A stretch of 64,000 nt of DNA, taken from Polytrichum commune. Taxonomy: Eukaryota > Streptophyta > Polytrichopsida > Polytrichales > Polytrichaceae. The number at the start of each line of letters is the position of its first letter. The stretch's first letter is position 1. Where the stretch lies: NCBI GenBank assembly GCA_950295325.1, contig OX485806.1, positions 45,379,169 to 45,443,168 on the forward strand, written 5' to 3'. The position numbers and the translations under genes were made by a program. The notes under the pieces are model-generated. The model worked only from the letters and a program-made list of their open reading frames with translations, made no database searches and had not been told where the DNA came from. This document shows, piece by piece, positions 1 to 10,150 of this stretch.

Positions 1-305
1 GGCATCACTTTGATAGGCCATATCTCTTAGTCATTTCATTCCCTTGCTTTGAGACTTTGTGACCTTTTAGTTGCTGATGTTAGCTTTCTAGGGATATATG
101 GATCTTCTCATTTGAAGTTTTGAAGTATCCATTTGAACTTTATAATACCATTCATTTTCAAATACTGGGTCTGCTGTACATTATAAATTTGGTGTTGTTT
201 GGGTAAAGTTGTTTGGGTAAGTTGGGAGCATTCACTAACTTTCTAGTACCTTTAATTTTTAAACATTGAATCTGGTGGAACTTGAATCGGTTGTAGTGAC
301 ACTTG
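1..305. other. 5' flank of gene copy 1, nothing recognised
   Basis: AT-rich sequence without a convincing exon or promoter. The first ATG in frame with the downstream coding region is at 306. An additional 5' exon outside the window is possible. Confidence 0.4.
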
Positions 306-3300
306 ATGCAATATTTGGGCGACTTGAAGATAGTTATTGAGTCTTTAGCCACTCTGCTTGAACAGGAGGCATCAACAGCTTATCCACGTGATTCACCAGT
401 TCAACCTTCGGTTGTCGCTATTGCGGACACAGATATGGAGGACGATGGAGGAGAGGACCAGGATGAGTCCCACAACGACGATGAGTTGTTTGGAGATGAC
501 GAGGACGAGATTCGAACCAGACAGAAATTAAACTCCGTTGCCACCATTTCCAGCTTGAGATTCCAGCCAATTTCAGTTTCACGCTTTTCGATTCTACTTT
601 GCAAGTTGGTTGCCATGCCTTTTGTGAGGCCGACCCTCCAGAGTGATCTCGATAAGCTTGAACAAGAGTTTGTTCATGGCTATCGTGATGGGGCTGCAGT
701 GTTCTACGTTACATTGACTGATGAACATGGAAGTACTCAGGAGGTTACATCTCTGGTGAAGGAGAATTGGGGATCCATCTGGAATGCGCAGAATTAGGAA
801 TTCAACAGGTATCTCCTATCGGTACCTGAACTTTCACATATGAAGAATCTTATGTTTTTTGTCTGTGATGGTAATCACAGACGCCAAGCATGGCTTAACC
901 ATATTGACGGCTTTCATAAGAATGATCCTTCCTGGCATTTTAGAGTGGACTCCATTCTCCTCAACACGAAGGACAAAATCGGCTTGGTTATGCAAGTGAT
1001 GCACACGATCAACAAGTAAGTGTGATTTTCAGCGTTTTGATTATCTTTGAGGTTGTTCCTGAATTCGAAACATTTTCATGTATGTATTGTTGTGTTTCAG
1101 GCACACCGAGGACTCCCATGTCAGAACGAACACTGTCCACACGCTATTCAGAGTTAGGAAATATGGAAAAATGGATATTGAGAAACTGAAGGACGTGTTG
1201 TCACCAGCTGACTTCATGCGTTGTAAGCGTGACCAAAAGAAAACATGGTACACCTTACCTTTGAATGTTTTCGCCTCCTTCATCTTTCAGGTGAGTGCAC
1301 TTGTTCCTTTTGATTTAAAGTACTGTGCTTCACTCATTTTGATTAAATGTGTAGTTCGTTGAGAGTACTGAAGTTCTTTGTTTAAGGATTCTTCATAACA
1401 TGAATGTGGATTATTCGCAGCACGAACTAACTTGTGGATAATTGGCAGCATGAAATAAGCATGGCTTCTGACGAAGGTGTCCGCCAGCTTGTTGAGCAGT
1501 CTGATGTGGTTGTATCTCCTGCTCAAAAAGCGGCCGCGATGAAGTCCGCAGTGGACAAAGGATGTATTTCATTGCGTCAGAAGATGGGAAAACTGGTCGC
1601 GGTTGCAAATCCAGACCTCACTGATGGTTGGTTTGATGAGGTAAGTTCCATTCCTTAAATCCAGTGTTTTATCAGGTTGATCATTCTGAATTTGATTTCA
1701 AGATACCTGCTTTGTCCATTTTTAATGAGGACGTTTGTAATTGGGTAGATTGAACGGCTTTATGCCAATAATTCAATATCTCCAGAGCTCAACTTGAAAA
1801 AACTTCAGCTAATTGCTACGTCAAGAGCATCCCCGATTTTCAAAATCAAGTGGCTTCAATACATAAACGCCTCTGCCGCAACTCGAGAGGCAAGAAGAGT
1901 TCATGCGAAGCCCGTTACCGAAGAAAAGCTTTCAATTTTCCTAGCAAAGGGATGCTGGTGGGCTGGGGTATGAATATCTTGAAACTTCAGTATTTTCCAA
2001 CACAGTTTGCAATGTTGAAATTGAAGTTAGAGAACTTGGAAAATTAAGGAAATAATACCCACACACTTTGGGTTGTACTATGGGCTCCTTGGAGCTATAA
2101 GGGTTAAGTGTTTTCCAATTTATATAGCATTGCCTTTATGGACACACCATTTCATAGATGGCTGAAATGGTATTCAAAGCTTCTTCCGAACATCACTACC
2201 TTTGCCGCAAGCTTGACCAGTTGACCTCCAATGCTTGCTTTGGATTATGAAAGGCCTAGTTTGTGCCCTATTGAACCTATACACTAAGTGTAACCTCAAC
2301 ACATATGGAAACTAGCAATATGGAAACTAGATAACTAATGTGGATGTATCAAAGTATACCTTAGATAACTAGATATTAATTAACTGAAATTAGATAGAGC
2401 TATCTAGAACTTAAGTTAACTTCCACTCTTGAAATAAGGCATGGGGGGAGCTATATATGAGGAGAGGTTATATTCAGCCTTACATGTGTAGACCTTGATC
2501 TTAAGTCCATTTGAATATGTTGGTGTAAATTTTGTGGTGCATATCATTGGGCATTGAGGTCATGCATTGAGCAAGTTGTGTGGTATTTCATGTGGATTTA
2601 GTTCAACTATGCAGGCACTCTAAGAAGCATTCTAGTCCGAGACCACTATTTTGGAATTCGAGGTTGATAGGAATTAAGGGCAGGTTAGGGGGGGGGGTTA
2701 AATGATTTTGGTATATATTTTGATTTCATGTGGGTTTAGTTCAACTATCCAGGCACTCTAGGGAGCATTCTGGTCCGATACCACTATTTTGGAATTCGAG
2801 GTTGATAGGAATTAAGGGGAGGGTAGGGGGGGTTTAAATGATTTTGGTTTATATTCTGATTTCATGTGGGTTTAGTTCAACTATGAAGGCACTCTAAGGA
2901 CCATTGTGTAATTTGTTTACTTTCAGATTTCCGATAATGCGACAACTATGTTTGAGGACATAGTTCAACAGGATCGCATCCCCATCGACATGTCTGTGCC
3001 TTCCGAGCCTCTAGCTTTGGCTGCATATATTGAGGAATGCAGGATCGCGCTTTGGGACCATGCATTTGTCTCGGTGTTTCGCGGTCACGACTGCTTTAAG
3101 AAAATTGATGATTTCCAGGGATACAAGGGAACGGACCTTGTTGTGAGAAGAGTCCTCTTCAGGTGTTTGCTCTATTTGCCTTTCATGCTTTGATTTCATA
3201 CTTCTATTTCCCTCTTTATAAATTCCAAATGTTTCATGTTCTTATGGCCATCATTATTTTCCAGGTTCTTCAAGTTTGAGCTCCTTCCAAAGAAAACGAT

Positions 3301-5468
3301 TCTCAAAGAGGACTTGCCGCTCTTCTTGAGTACTTGGTTGAACCAGTCCAACGCTGCATGCATGTTCATAGCTGCCCAGCAGAGGACATGGACGACTTCA
3401 CACCTTGCTTCTGGCGCGTGGTATCTCGATTGTACTACACATTACACCCCACCTTTTGAGATGGAATTGAGGAAATCACGCGAGGCTATTGGAGAGTCTG
3501 GAGAGGAGATGCAGGACTTGAAGGGCATCGAGGATGACAACGACAGGGCTAAGGCACTGAAGAGGCGGATTGAAGAGGACCGCAAGAAAGCCCTCAAGGT
3601 GAAGGAGGCAGAAGAAAAAACTCACCTAAAGGAGTTGGAGAGGCAGCAGAAAGCAGCTGCAAAATCGACGAAGAAAGGCAAGAAGAAGGTGTCAACTCCT
3701 GTAGAGGTAGAAATGATAAGTCATGTGCAGCCTAGTCCAACCGTGGACTCTGGTTCCCAGATTCGCTCAGTTTCAGCTAGGGGTACTAAGAGGGACACCT
3801 CATATAAGCTCTTTTCCCAGTTGCCGGTTGTTGATCTCACAGAGGAGGCCAATTGCATGAATGATGAGTTCATTCTTAATTCATCATTGTTTGAGGTCCT
3901 TGGCGGTGAATCGGGCAGTTTATCGCCCCTCTATGATGACCTCAAAGCTCTTATTTCTAAGGTATCTTTATTCTCATTTGCCCATCTGATGTGGTTATGT
4001 TTTGCAACTGGTAGTGTTTAGTTCTCCATTTCTGTTTGCTTTTGAAATTGTTACGTTTCTTACATGCATTGAATTGCTCATTTAGCAGCATTTATCTGAT
4101 AAAAGACGTGCGCACAAAGGATCTTCTGGAAACCACCCTTGTGTGGATTTGATCCTTGTGGACCAACCAGAAGGTCTCCCAGTTCCAGGTATTTCGAACC
4201 CTATTTCATCTGTGCCCTTATGGAACCAGGATTCTAAGAAATGGCTGGAGCCCATTTTTGATTTTGCCGACCAACACCTCCAGGATGGTGGTGCACTCAT
4301 CATCATTCATCCTTTTCGATTGAGCACAAAGTCAAACATACTCGGATACTGCAAGTCCTACGGATTTGAAATCCGCAAGGAGTGGTGGGGGATGAACCGT
4401 CTGCATTTGACATCGGCAGTACATCCGACATCCACTGTAAGTTCAAAACTATGTCTTGTGTTCTGATTCGGCTTTGACATTAAGAATCTTCACACATGAT
4501 TTGATTATCCATGGACATTGTCATTCTTGTCTAATATTGTTGTTCGAATGCCAGACCATGAGATTTGGCATCTGTTTGGCGGTGAGGAGTCTTTCAGGGG
4601 TTCCCAATTCTACATTTTCTTTTCAGCCAATTCCTGCTCTTGACCACCACGGAGTAGACGTTGCCAGAGATGACATCCTCATGAACCTGGTCACGAAAGA
4701 TGATCAGCTCATGAATGGCAATTTGCCTTGGCGAGGCCCTCGGGAGAAGTCCGCCTTGCTCATGCAGATGCTTATAGAAGCGTCTACCTTTCCTGGGGAT
4801 CTCGTGGTTGACTGCACTGCAGCCACTGGTTCGTTTTCTCAACCTAAACCCTACTCAGTCTCAGTTTATTTTCCTCAAGGTTTCAACTTAATTTTATTTG
4901 TACATTCACTTAACACCTAAATCATCTTCACTTCTCTAGGGTCGTCCATACACGCTTGTCGCAATATCAACCGACATATTGCCGCGTTTGAGCCGGATGA
5001 GGAAATCTTCAAGGCCTTACTGGCACCCCTCATCCGGGCTTCACCTGCTCTTTCACCTCCTCACCTGGATCCACTCACCATCGTGGATGACATTGATGGC
5101 GAGGAAATTGAAGTTGAGCGGATCGTGAAGAAATCCCGATTCAGTAAGTAAGTCTAAACGTTCAAGTATGCATTTCTATTGAGATCATGTTGATTTATGT
5201 TACTTCTTTTTTTTGTCACTTCTTATTTCGGCTTTCGTTTTGCAGGTGCGAGATCCTGATTTCTCCACAACATCGACCTTTTTTTTGTAGGCCGAAATTT
5301 TTCCCAAGCCCTCCTAAACCCTTTGAGTTGCCTACATATGCCGAAGAAATCGCTTTTTGTTTTGCAACTGAGGGCATACGGAATCCCACTTCGCGCTCCC
5401 GTTCTCTGTCTCGTAGAGGCTTGAGTTTTCTAGATCTAGAAGCTGTTCAGTGTGATGAGGAGGAGTGA
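306..5468 (+). CDS. ParB-like / beta-class DNA methyltransferase-like protein, copy 1 (ten exons, one in-frame stop)
   Basis: Proposed exons: 306-1015, 1101-1290, 1449-1640, 1749-1967, 2927-3162, 3265-3961, 4089-4436, 4555-4828, 4940-5147, 5246-5468. They total 3,297 nt, exactly 1,099 codons, with GT/AG at every junction. Residues about 40-75 are acidic. Residues about 105-200 look like a ParB/Srx-type domain, with FVCDGNHRRQAW at 861-893 matching the family's DGxHR signature. Residues about 582-660 form a charged Lys/Glu coiled coil ending in KKGKKK, a possible nuclear signal. Motif IV is VDQPEG (DQPE at 4161-4172, residue about 773). Motif I is VVDCTAATG joined to SSIHACRN across the 4828/4940 junction (residue about 950), preceded by GPREKSALLMQMLI, which is typical of N4/N6 DNA methylases. 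The order IV then I is the beta class. The normal catalytic D/S-P-P-Y is absent, so methylation activity is doubtful. A TAG at 795-797 interrupts exon 1. The fold assignment is inference; the exon model is well supported by the paralogues. Confidence 0.7.
795..797 (+). other. In-frame TAG inside the ParB-like exon
   Basis: The codon lies between two stretches that read as one continuous domain (NAQN before, EFNRYL after). No intron of plausible plant length explains it; the nearest GT/AG pair would leave only 45 nt. It may be a nonsense mutation, a sequencing error, or the end of a shorter upstream protein with re-initiation at a downstream Met such as the one before KNLMFFVCDG. Confidence 0.85.
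2586..2925. repeat. Tandem repeat of about 137 bp in intron 4 of gene copy 1
   Basis: Units begin at 2586, 2724 and 2860, each starting TTTCATGTGG. The third is cut off by the splice acceptor at 2926. The first two end in G-rich runs (GGGGGGGGGG and GGGGGGG). The array lies inside the 959-nt intron 1968-2926, the longest in copy 1. The rest of that intron (1968-2585) shows nothing recognisable. Confidence 0.85.
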
Positions 5469-5526
5469 ACGCATTCGTACACTTTTTCAATGATTGCTTG
5501 CGATTTGTTAGGCGAATGTTGTGTTG

Positions 5527-5532
5527 AATAAA
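5527..5532 (+). promoter_or_regulatory. Polyadenylation signal AATAAA
   Basis: Canonical hexamer 59 nt after the TGA of gene copy 1, in the expected position for a plant 3' untranslated region. Confidence 0.5.
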
Positions 5533-5985
5533 TGACCCTAAACCATTAGTGTCACCTCATGTAACTTGGCATTCAAGTGTGTTTTCTAATACCTCTACAT
5601 GAGTATGTTCAACAATGATATGAGATGCACACCTATCTTACACAATGGTCTACAAGTTGACTAAAGTGTACCCTAAACCCAACTCCCACTCTATTCTTCA
5701 ATAAGACATAGAGGTTAATTAAAAAAGATAAAGAAATGTAGTTGTGAAAATATAGATCAAAACATGAAACAAAGACTAAGGGAAACTAAACCGAACAACT
5801 AAACCAAAATATTAAAGATAATAAGTATAGAATATCAATACGATTTTTAGAATTACAAATAATAAGAAGATACACTGGAAGAAGAATGGAAGAATTAAAA
5901 AATGAGAATATAAATTGGAAGAAGAATGGAATAACCCAAAAAATGCTTGTGCATAAATTATGGACATCATCCTATGTTTTATGTT
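5533..5985. other. AT-rich spacer downstream of gene copy 1
   Basis: No exon, repeat or RNA recognised. It separates the gene from the tandem arrays that follow. Confidence 0.5.
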
Positions 5986-6530
5986 CAAATCAAACATCAA
6001 ACCCCAAGAAATTCGGGGCCATATCCAAAGTGGCCACTCCCGCATGACATATGAACCACTTGGCATGCCGAGACTCAACCTGAAACCAATGATTTGAGGT
6101 CAAATTTATAGATTCAGGTTGAATGTAGCTAAGCATGAATCCTAAACATTGCATGCCCTCATTCAACCTGAAGCTATCAACTTGACCTCAAATCAAACAA
6201 CAAACCCCTAGGCCTTTGTCCAAAGTGGCCATATATGCCGAGACCGAACATGAAATCTAAGCCGTTGGGCATGTCGAGACCCAATTTGAAACCAATGATT
6301 TGAGGTCAAATTTATAAATTCAGGTTAAATGTAGCTAAGCATGAAACCCAAACATGGCATGCCTACATTCAACCGGAAAGCATAAACTTGACCTCAAATC
6401 AGACATAAAACCCCTAGGCCTTTTCCAAAGTGGCCATGCCGAGACCGAACATGAAATCTAAGAGACCCAAATTGAAACCAATGATTCGACTTCAAATTTA
6501 TGAAGTCGGGTTGAATGTAGCTACACCCTT
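5986..6530. repeat. Tandem repeat, period about 204 bp, 2.7 copies
   Basis: Units start at about 5986, 6189 and 6394 with CAAATCAAACA or a variant. They share the landmarks CCAAAGTGGCCA, GAAACCAATGATT and TGTAGCTAAGCATGAA. The third unit is shorter and merges into the next array. Confidence 0.85.
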
Positions 6531-6558
6531 TAAACACAATCAGAATGTAGGGGCTCAA

Positions 6559-6915
6559 GCCATGAGGCCTCGGATCCGAGGCCTTGTCCAAGTGGGATTT
6601 AGTCCACCTCAAATGACAACCTGTAAGCATCCGAGACCCATTCCCAACCTACAAACCTTATACCCAATCTGAAATGATACCGCAGCCATGAGGCCTCGGA
6701 TCAGAGGCCTTGTCCAAGTGGGACTTAGTCCACCTCAAATGACAACCTGTAAGCATCGGAGACCCATTCCCAACCTACAAACCTTATACCCAATCTGAAA
6801 TGATACCGCAGCCATGAGGCCTCGGATCCGAGGCCTTCTCCAACTGGGATTTAGTCCACCTCAAATGACAACCTGTAACCATCCGAGACCCATTCCCACT
6901 CTACAAACCTTATAA
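6559..6915. repeat. Tandem repeat, period 126 bp, three copies, each with a palindrome
   Basis: Units start at 6559, 6685 and 6811 with GCCATGAGGCCTCGGAT. Each carries the 20-bp palindrome AGGCCTCGGATCCGAGGCCT, perfect in units 1 and 3 and with one mismatch in unit 2. Copies are nearly identical, so the amplification is recent. Confidence 0.9.
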
Positions 6916-6925
6916 GAGAATCTGC

Positions 6926-7086
6926 AAGCAAATATAGTATAGGTTCCTCAACCACGGTTATAGGTTATTTTTGTCAAAAAATATTTCAATATTTAGCTCT
7001 ACACCGCGGTCATAGGGCATGTTTCACAACACAAAATTTCAATATTCTACAAAACTCACCGCTCGCAAAATAGCTTTTCCCGATAG
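6926..7086. repeat. Repeat present in inverted orientation at 56232-56400
   Basis: The block contains CACCGCTCGCAAAATAGC and two CGGTTATAGG / CGGTCATAGG words. The same series occurs reverse-complemented at 56232-56400. One copy lies downstream of gene copy 1 and the other downstream of gene copy 3. Confidence 0.75.
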
Positions 7087-7420
7087 AGGACATTTGAGTG
7101 CCAAAGGACTTAAATTAGTTTTTTGATGTGTTTTGGAGTGAATTTGCATCTAACCAGATCATGTAGGTGTTGACTTGACTGTTTGTTTCATTTCTACACT
7201 AAATTGGGGATATTTGAGTGCCAAAGGGCTTAAATTAGCTCTTTGAAGTGTTTTGGAGTGAATTTGCATCTAATCGGATCATTTGAATGCTGACTTGAAT
7301 GTTTGCTTCATTTCTATACTAGATTGAGGACATTTGACTATCAAAGGACTTAGATTAGTTCTTTGATGTGTTTTGGAGTGATTTTGCATTTAATTAGATC
7401 ATTTAGGTGTTGACTTAAGG
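7086..7420. repeat. Tandem repeat, period 120 bp, 2.8 copies
   Basis: Repeats of (C/T)ATTTGA..(G/A)CCAAAGG lie at 7091, 7211 and 7331, followed each time by TGTTTTGGAGTGA and TGTTGACTT-like segments. The array lies immediately upstream of the Copia element, where a 5' LTR would be expected. Confidence 0.9.
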
Positions 7421-7659
7421 AATTATAACATTCTTTGAGTGTTTTGAGGTCTTTTGGGTTCCAAGAAGCTTAGTTGTGCTTCTTGAAGGTTTTGAGTTGC
7501 TTTGCACCAAGTTGAGGAGTGAAAATGCTGACTTGAGTGTGGAATGACCTTGAATGAATAGTTTGAATCAATTCCACTTAGTTTGGTTATAATTCAAGTC
7601 GTATTGAGGGATTTTTTGGTGTACATTGAGTGAGTGGGAGCTTGCATTTGAGTCGCAAA
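7421..7659 (+). other. Leader between the 120-bp array and Copia gag
   Basis: The sequence has no similarity to the 3' LTR at 11696-11955 and no clear tRNA primer-binding site. The 5' LTR therefore seems to have been lost or replaced. Confidence 0.4.
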
Positions 7660-8640
7660 ATGATTTCTAGTGAGGGCGATGGATACATCACACTCGACAA
7701 GTTCAGCGGCGACAACTTCAACTTCTACAAGTTCAAGTTGGAGATGGTGTTGTCCACCAAATATTTTTGGGAGATCGTGGAGGGTACGGACTTGCCGCCA
7801 TTGTCCACAACGAACGACGAGGTCAAGAAGGCGTACGAGCGGCGATGCAAGACAACCTTCACCATCATTGCCATGAGCTTGGTGGATAAGGAGTTGGCGC
7901 ATATCAAAGGGTGTAAAGGATCCGCGGAAGTGTGGAAGACGCTATGCAACATTCATAAGACCAAAAGCTTGTCTAACATCTTGTTCATAAGGCGCAAGTT
8001 CTTCACCATTAAGATAGATGAAGGCATTGACATCCTTGACTACATCAACAAGGTAAAATCTCTTGCCGACCAACTCACATATTTGGAGGTGCCCATGACA
8101 GACGAGGATGTGGTCATGACCTTGTTAGACAACCTACCACCCTCCTTTGACCATTTAATCACCGCCTTGGAGATGAGCCCTATTTCGGAGCTCACATTGG
8201 ACTTCATCACCGCACGCCTCATGCATGAGGTGTCCAAGAGGAAGGAGAAGGAGCCTCAAGGAGATGATGCGGCCATGTTGTCACGCCAACCTCGAGCATT
8301 CGACAACAATGAACGGCGCACCAACACCTCGAGGTGCTACAATTGTGGTAAGGTGGGCCACATTGCTCGTCATTGTCGAAACAAACGCAAGGCGAATGCA
8401 AACATTGCAAGGTCGAGTGATGTTTTTGCATTTGTCGTGAGAGATGGAACATCTAACACTGCCGCCACTAGATGGATTGTTGATTCAAAGGCCTCGCAAC
8501 ACATGACACCGCATAAGCATTTTTTTGACACTTACAAATCCGTATTGGGTCACAAAGTATTTATGGGTGATAATGACATGGTAGAGGCCGTAGGCAAAGG
8601 CTCTATATTATTGGAAACACGTGTGAAAGGTCATCTGTAG
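7660..8640 (+). pseudogene. Copia gag with zinc knuckle and start of protease
   Basis: The ATG at 7660 opens MISSEGDGYITLDKFSGDNF, typical of plant Copia gag; the longer reading frame to 7630 would use GTG. A gag-pre/UBN2-like region covers residues about 40-190. A CCHC knuckle, CYNCGKVGHIARHC, lies at about 8337-8378. The protease follows as WIVDSKASQHMTP, where the Asp-Ser/Thr-Gly active site is Asp-Ser-Lys (Gly replaced at 8488-8490). The frame stops at 8638 (TAG), with another stop soon after. The family is clear and the copy is defective. Confidence 0.92.
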
Positions 8641-10150
8641 AGCATTAGAATGCATGATGTGTTTCATGTGCCGAAAATACATTAGAACTTGCTTTCGGTG
8701 AGTAATTCATTTCGAGGGGTATGAAGGTGCATTTCAATTCGTTGGGATGCGTGGTGAGGACAAGCAATGGGGGGATGTTGGCCATTGCATTGTTGGAGTC
8801 CAACTTGTACCAATTAGACATGAATGTGATGAATGGGGCCGAAACAAGTTCTTTGACGCGTTCCGATGGGAATTCGTATTCTTTGGAGCTTTGGTACAAA
8901 AGGTTGGGGCATCTCAACGCGAATAGCATGAAAAAGCTTCAAGGCATGGTGAACGGAATGGACATGGAAGCGGTGCAAGGAGATACGCATTCCTTTGCAT
9001 GCGAAGGATGTGTGGAGGGCAAACAAGCGAGGCGACCATTCCCCACAGATGGAGGTACCCGCGCCACCAAGGTCTTGGAGCTTGTGCATTCCGACGTATG
9101 AGGGCCAATGAGAACGCCGTCTATGGGAGGCGCAAGGTATTTCCTCACTTTTATTGATGATTTTTTGCATAAGATTTGGGTGTACGTGCTCAAGTCCAAA
9201 AGCGAGGTGTTGGCAAGGTTTGAAGAATGGAAAACCTTGGTGGAGAGGCAATTGGAGCACATAATAAAGGTTCTTAGGATGGATAACGGTGGGGAATATG
9301 TGTCAAAAACATTTGATGATTTTTTGAGCAAACATGGTATTTCACGGCAAACCTCATTACCTTACATGCCGCAATAAAATGGCGTGGCAAAGCGAACAAA
9401 CCGAACCATCCTGGAGATGGCACGGTCCATGATTCATGCCCAACGCCTTGGCCATGTATTTTGGGTGCATGCGGTGTACGTGCGCAACCGGTGTCCAACC
9501 AAAGCCTTGGATGGTAAGACATCCGAGGAGGCATGGAACGGGAGGATGCCGCATATCTCCCACATGTGCGTTTTCGGTTGTGTGGCTTATGCAAAGGTGC
9601 CGGATAAAAAGCGAACGAAGTTGGACGCGAAGGGCGTCAAGTGTTTGTTTCTCGGATATTGCGAAGGTACCAAGGCGTATCGGCTTATTTGCTTGGAGAT
9701 GAAGAAAATCATCAAAAGTCCAGACATGGTGTTTTTCGAGGACAAAACACATTTAAAGGATTGTCCATATGGGAGAGTTGAGGAAGCACCCGCAGTCAAG
9801 ATGGACATATCTCCCAAATCGGACGTGGAGGAGTTGGACACGAGCGGCAACATTTCGGAGCAAGACGAAGAGCCCGACATGGAGGAGGATGCGGAAACCG
9901 ACGTACCGGCCACGAAATCCACTCGTAGCGGGGAGGCATCGAAACTTGACCATGGTAAAAAAACCGCAACCAAACCACCTCCACCACCGCAATATGGCAA
10001 TGAAACCATGGGCAATTCTAGGTACCCGAATAGGCCACGCAAACCGCTTGGGGAATGGTGGAAGAACCACATTCCGCAACCCCAAGACAAAGAGCATGCA
10101 AACATGGCAATCGTTGGGGAACCTAGAACTTGTGAGAGGCAATTGAATCG
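8641..10150 (+). pseudogene. Copia protease end, pre-integrase and integrase
   Basis: After a frameshift near 8720, the pre-integrase zinc-binding region is seen (LWYKRLGHLNANSMKKL, then CEGCVEGKQARRPFP). The integrase core follows, with HSD at about 9096, MDNGGEY at about 9280 and NGVAKR at 9378. A TGA at 9099-9101 and a TAA at 9375-9377 interrupt it. The third acidic residue of the DDE triad is Lys (9390-9392) instead of Glu. The C-terminal FGC..Y.KVP and KCLFLGY segments are present. A frameshift near 10120-10135 leads into the RT frame. Confidence 0.92.

Noticed and set aside
753-797. Mini-intron of 45 nt removing the TAG of gene copy 1
   Set aside because: Too short for plant splicing and it would delete residues that fit the domain.
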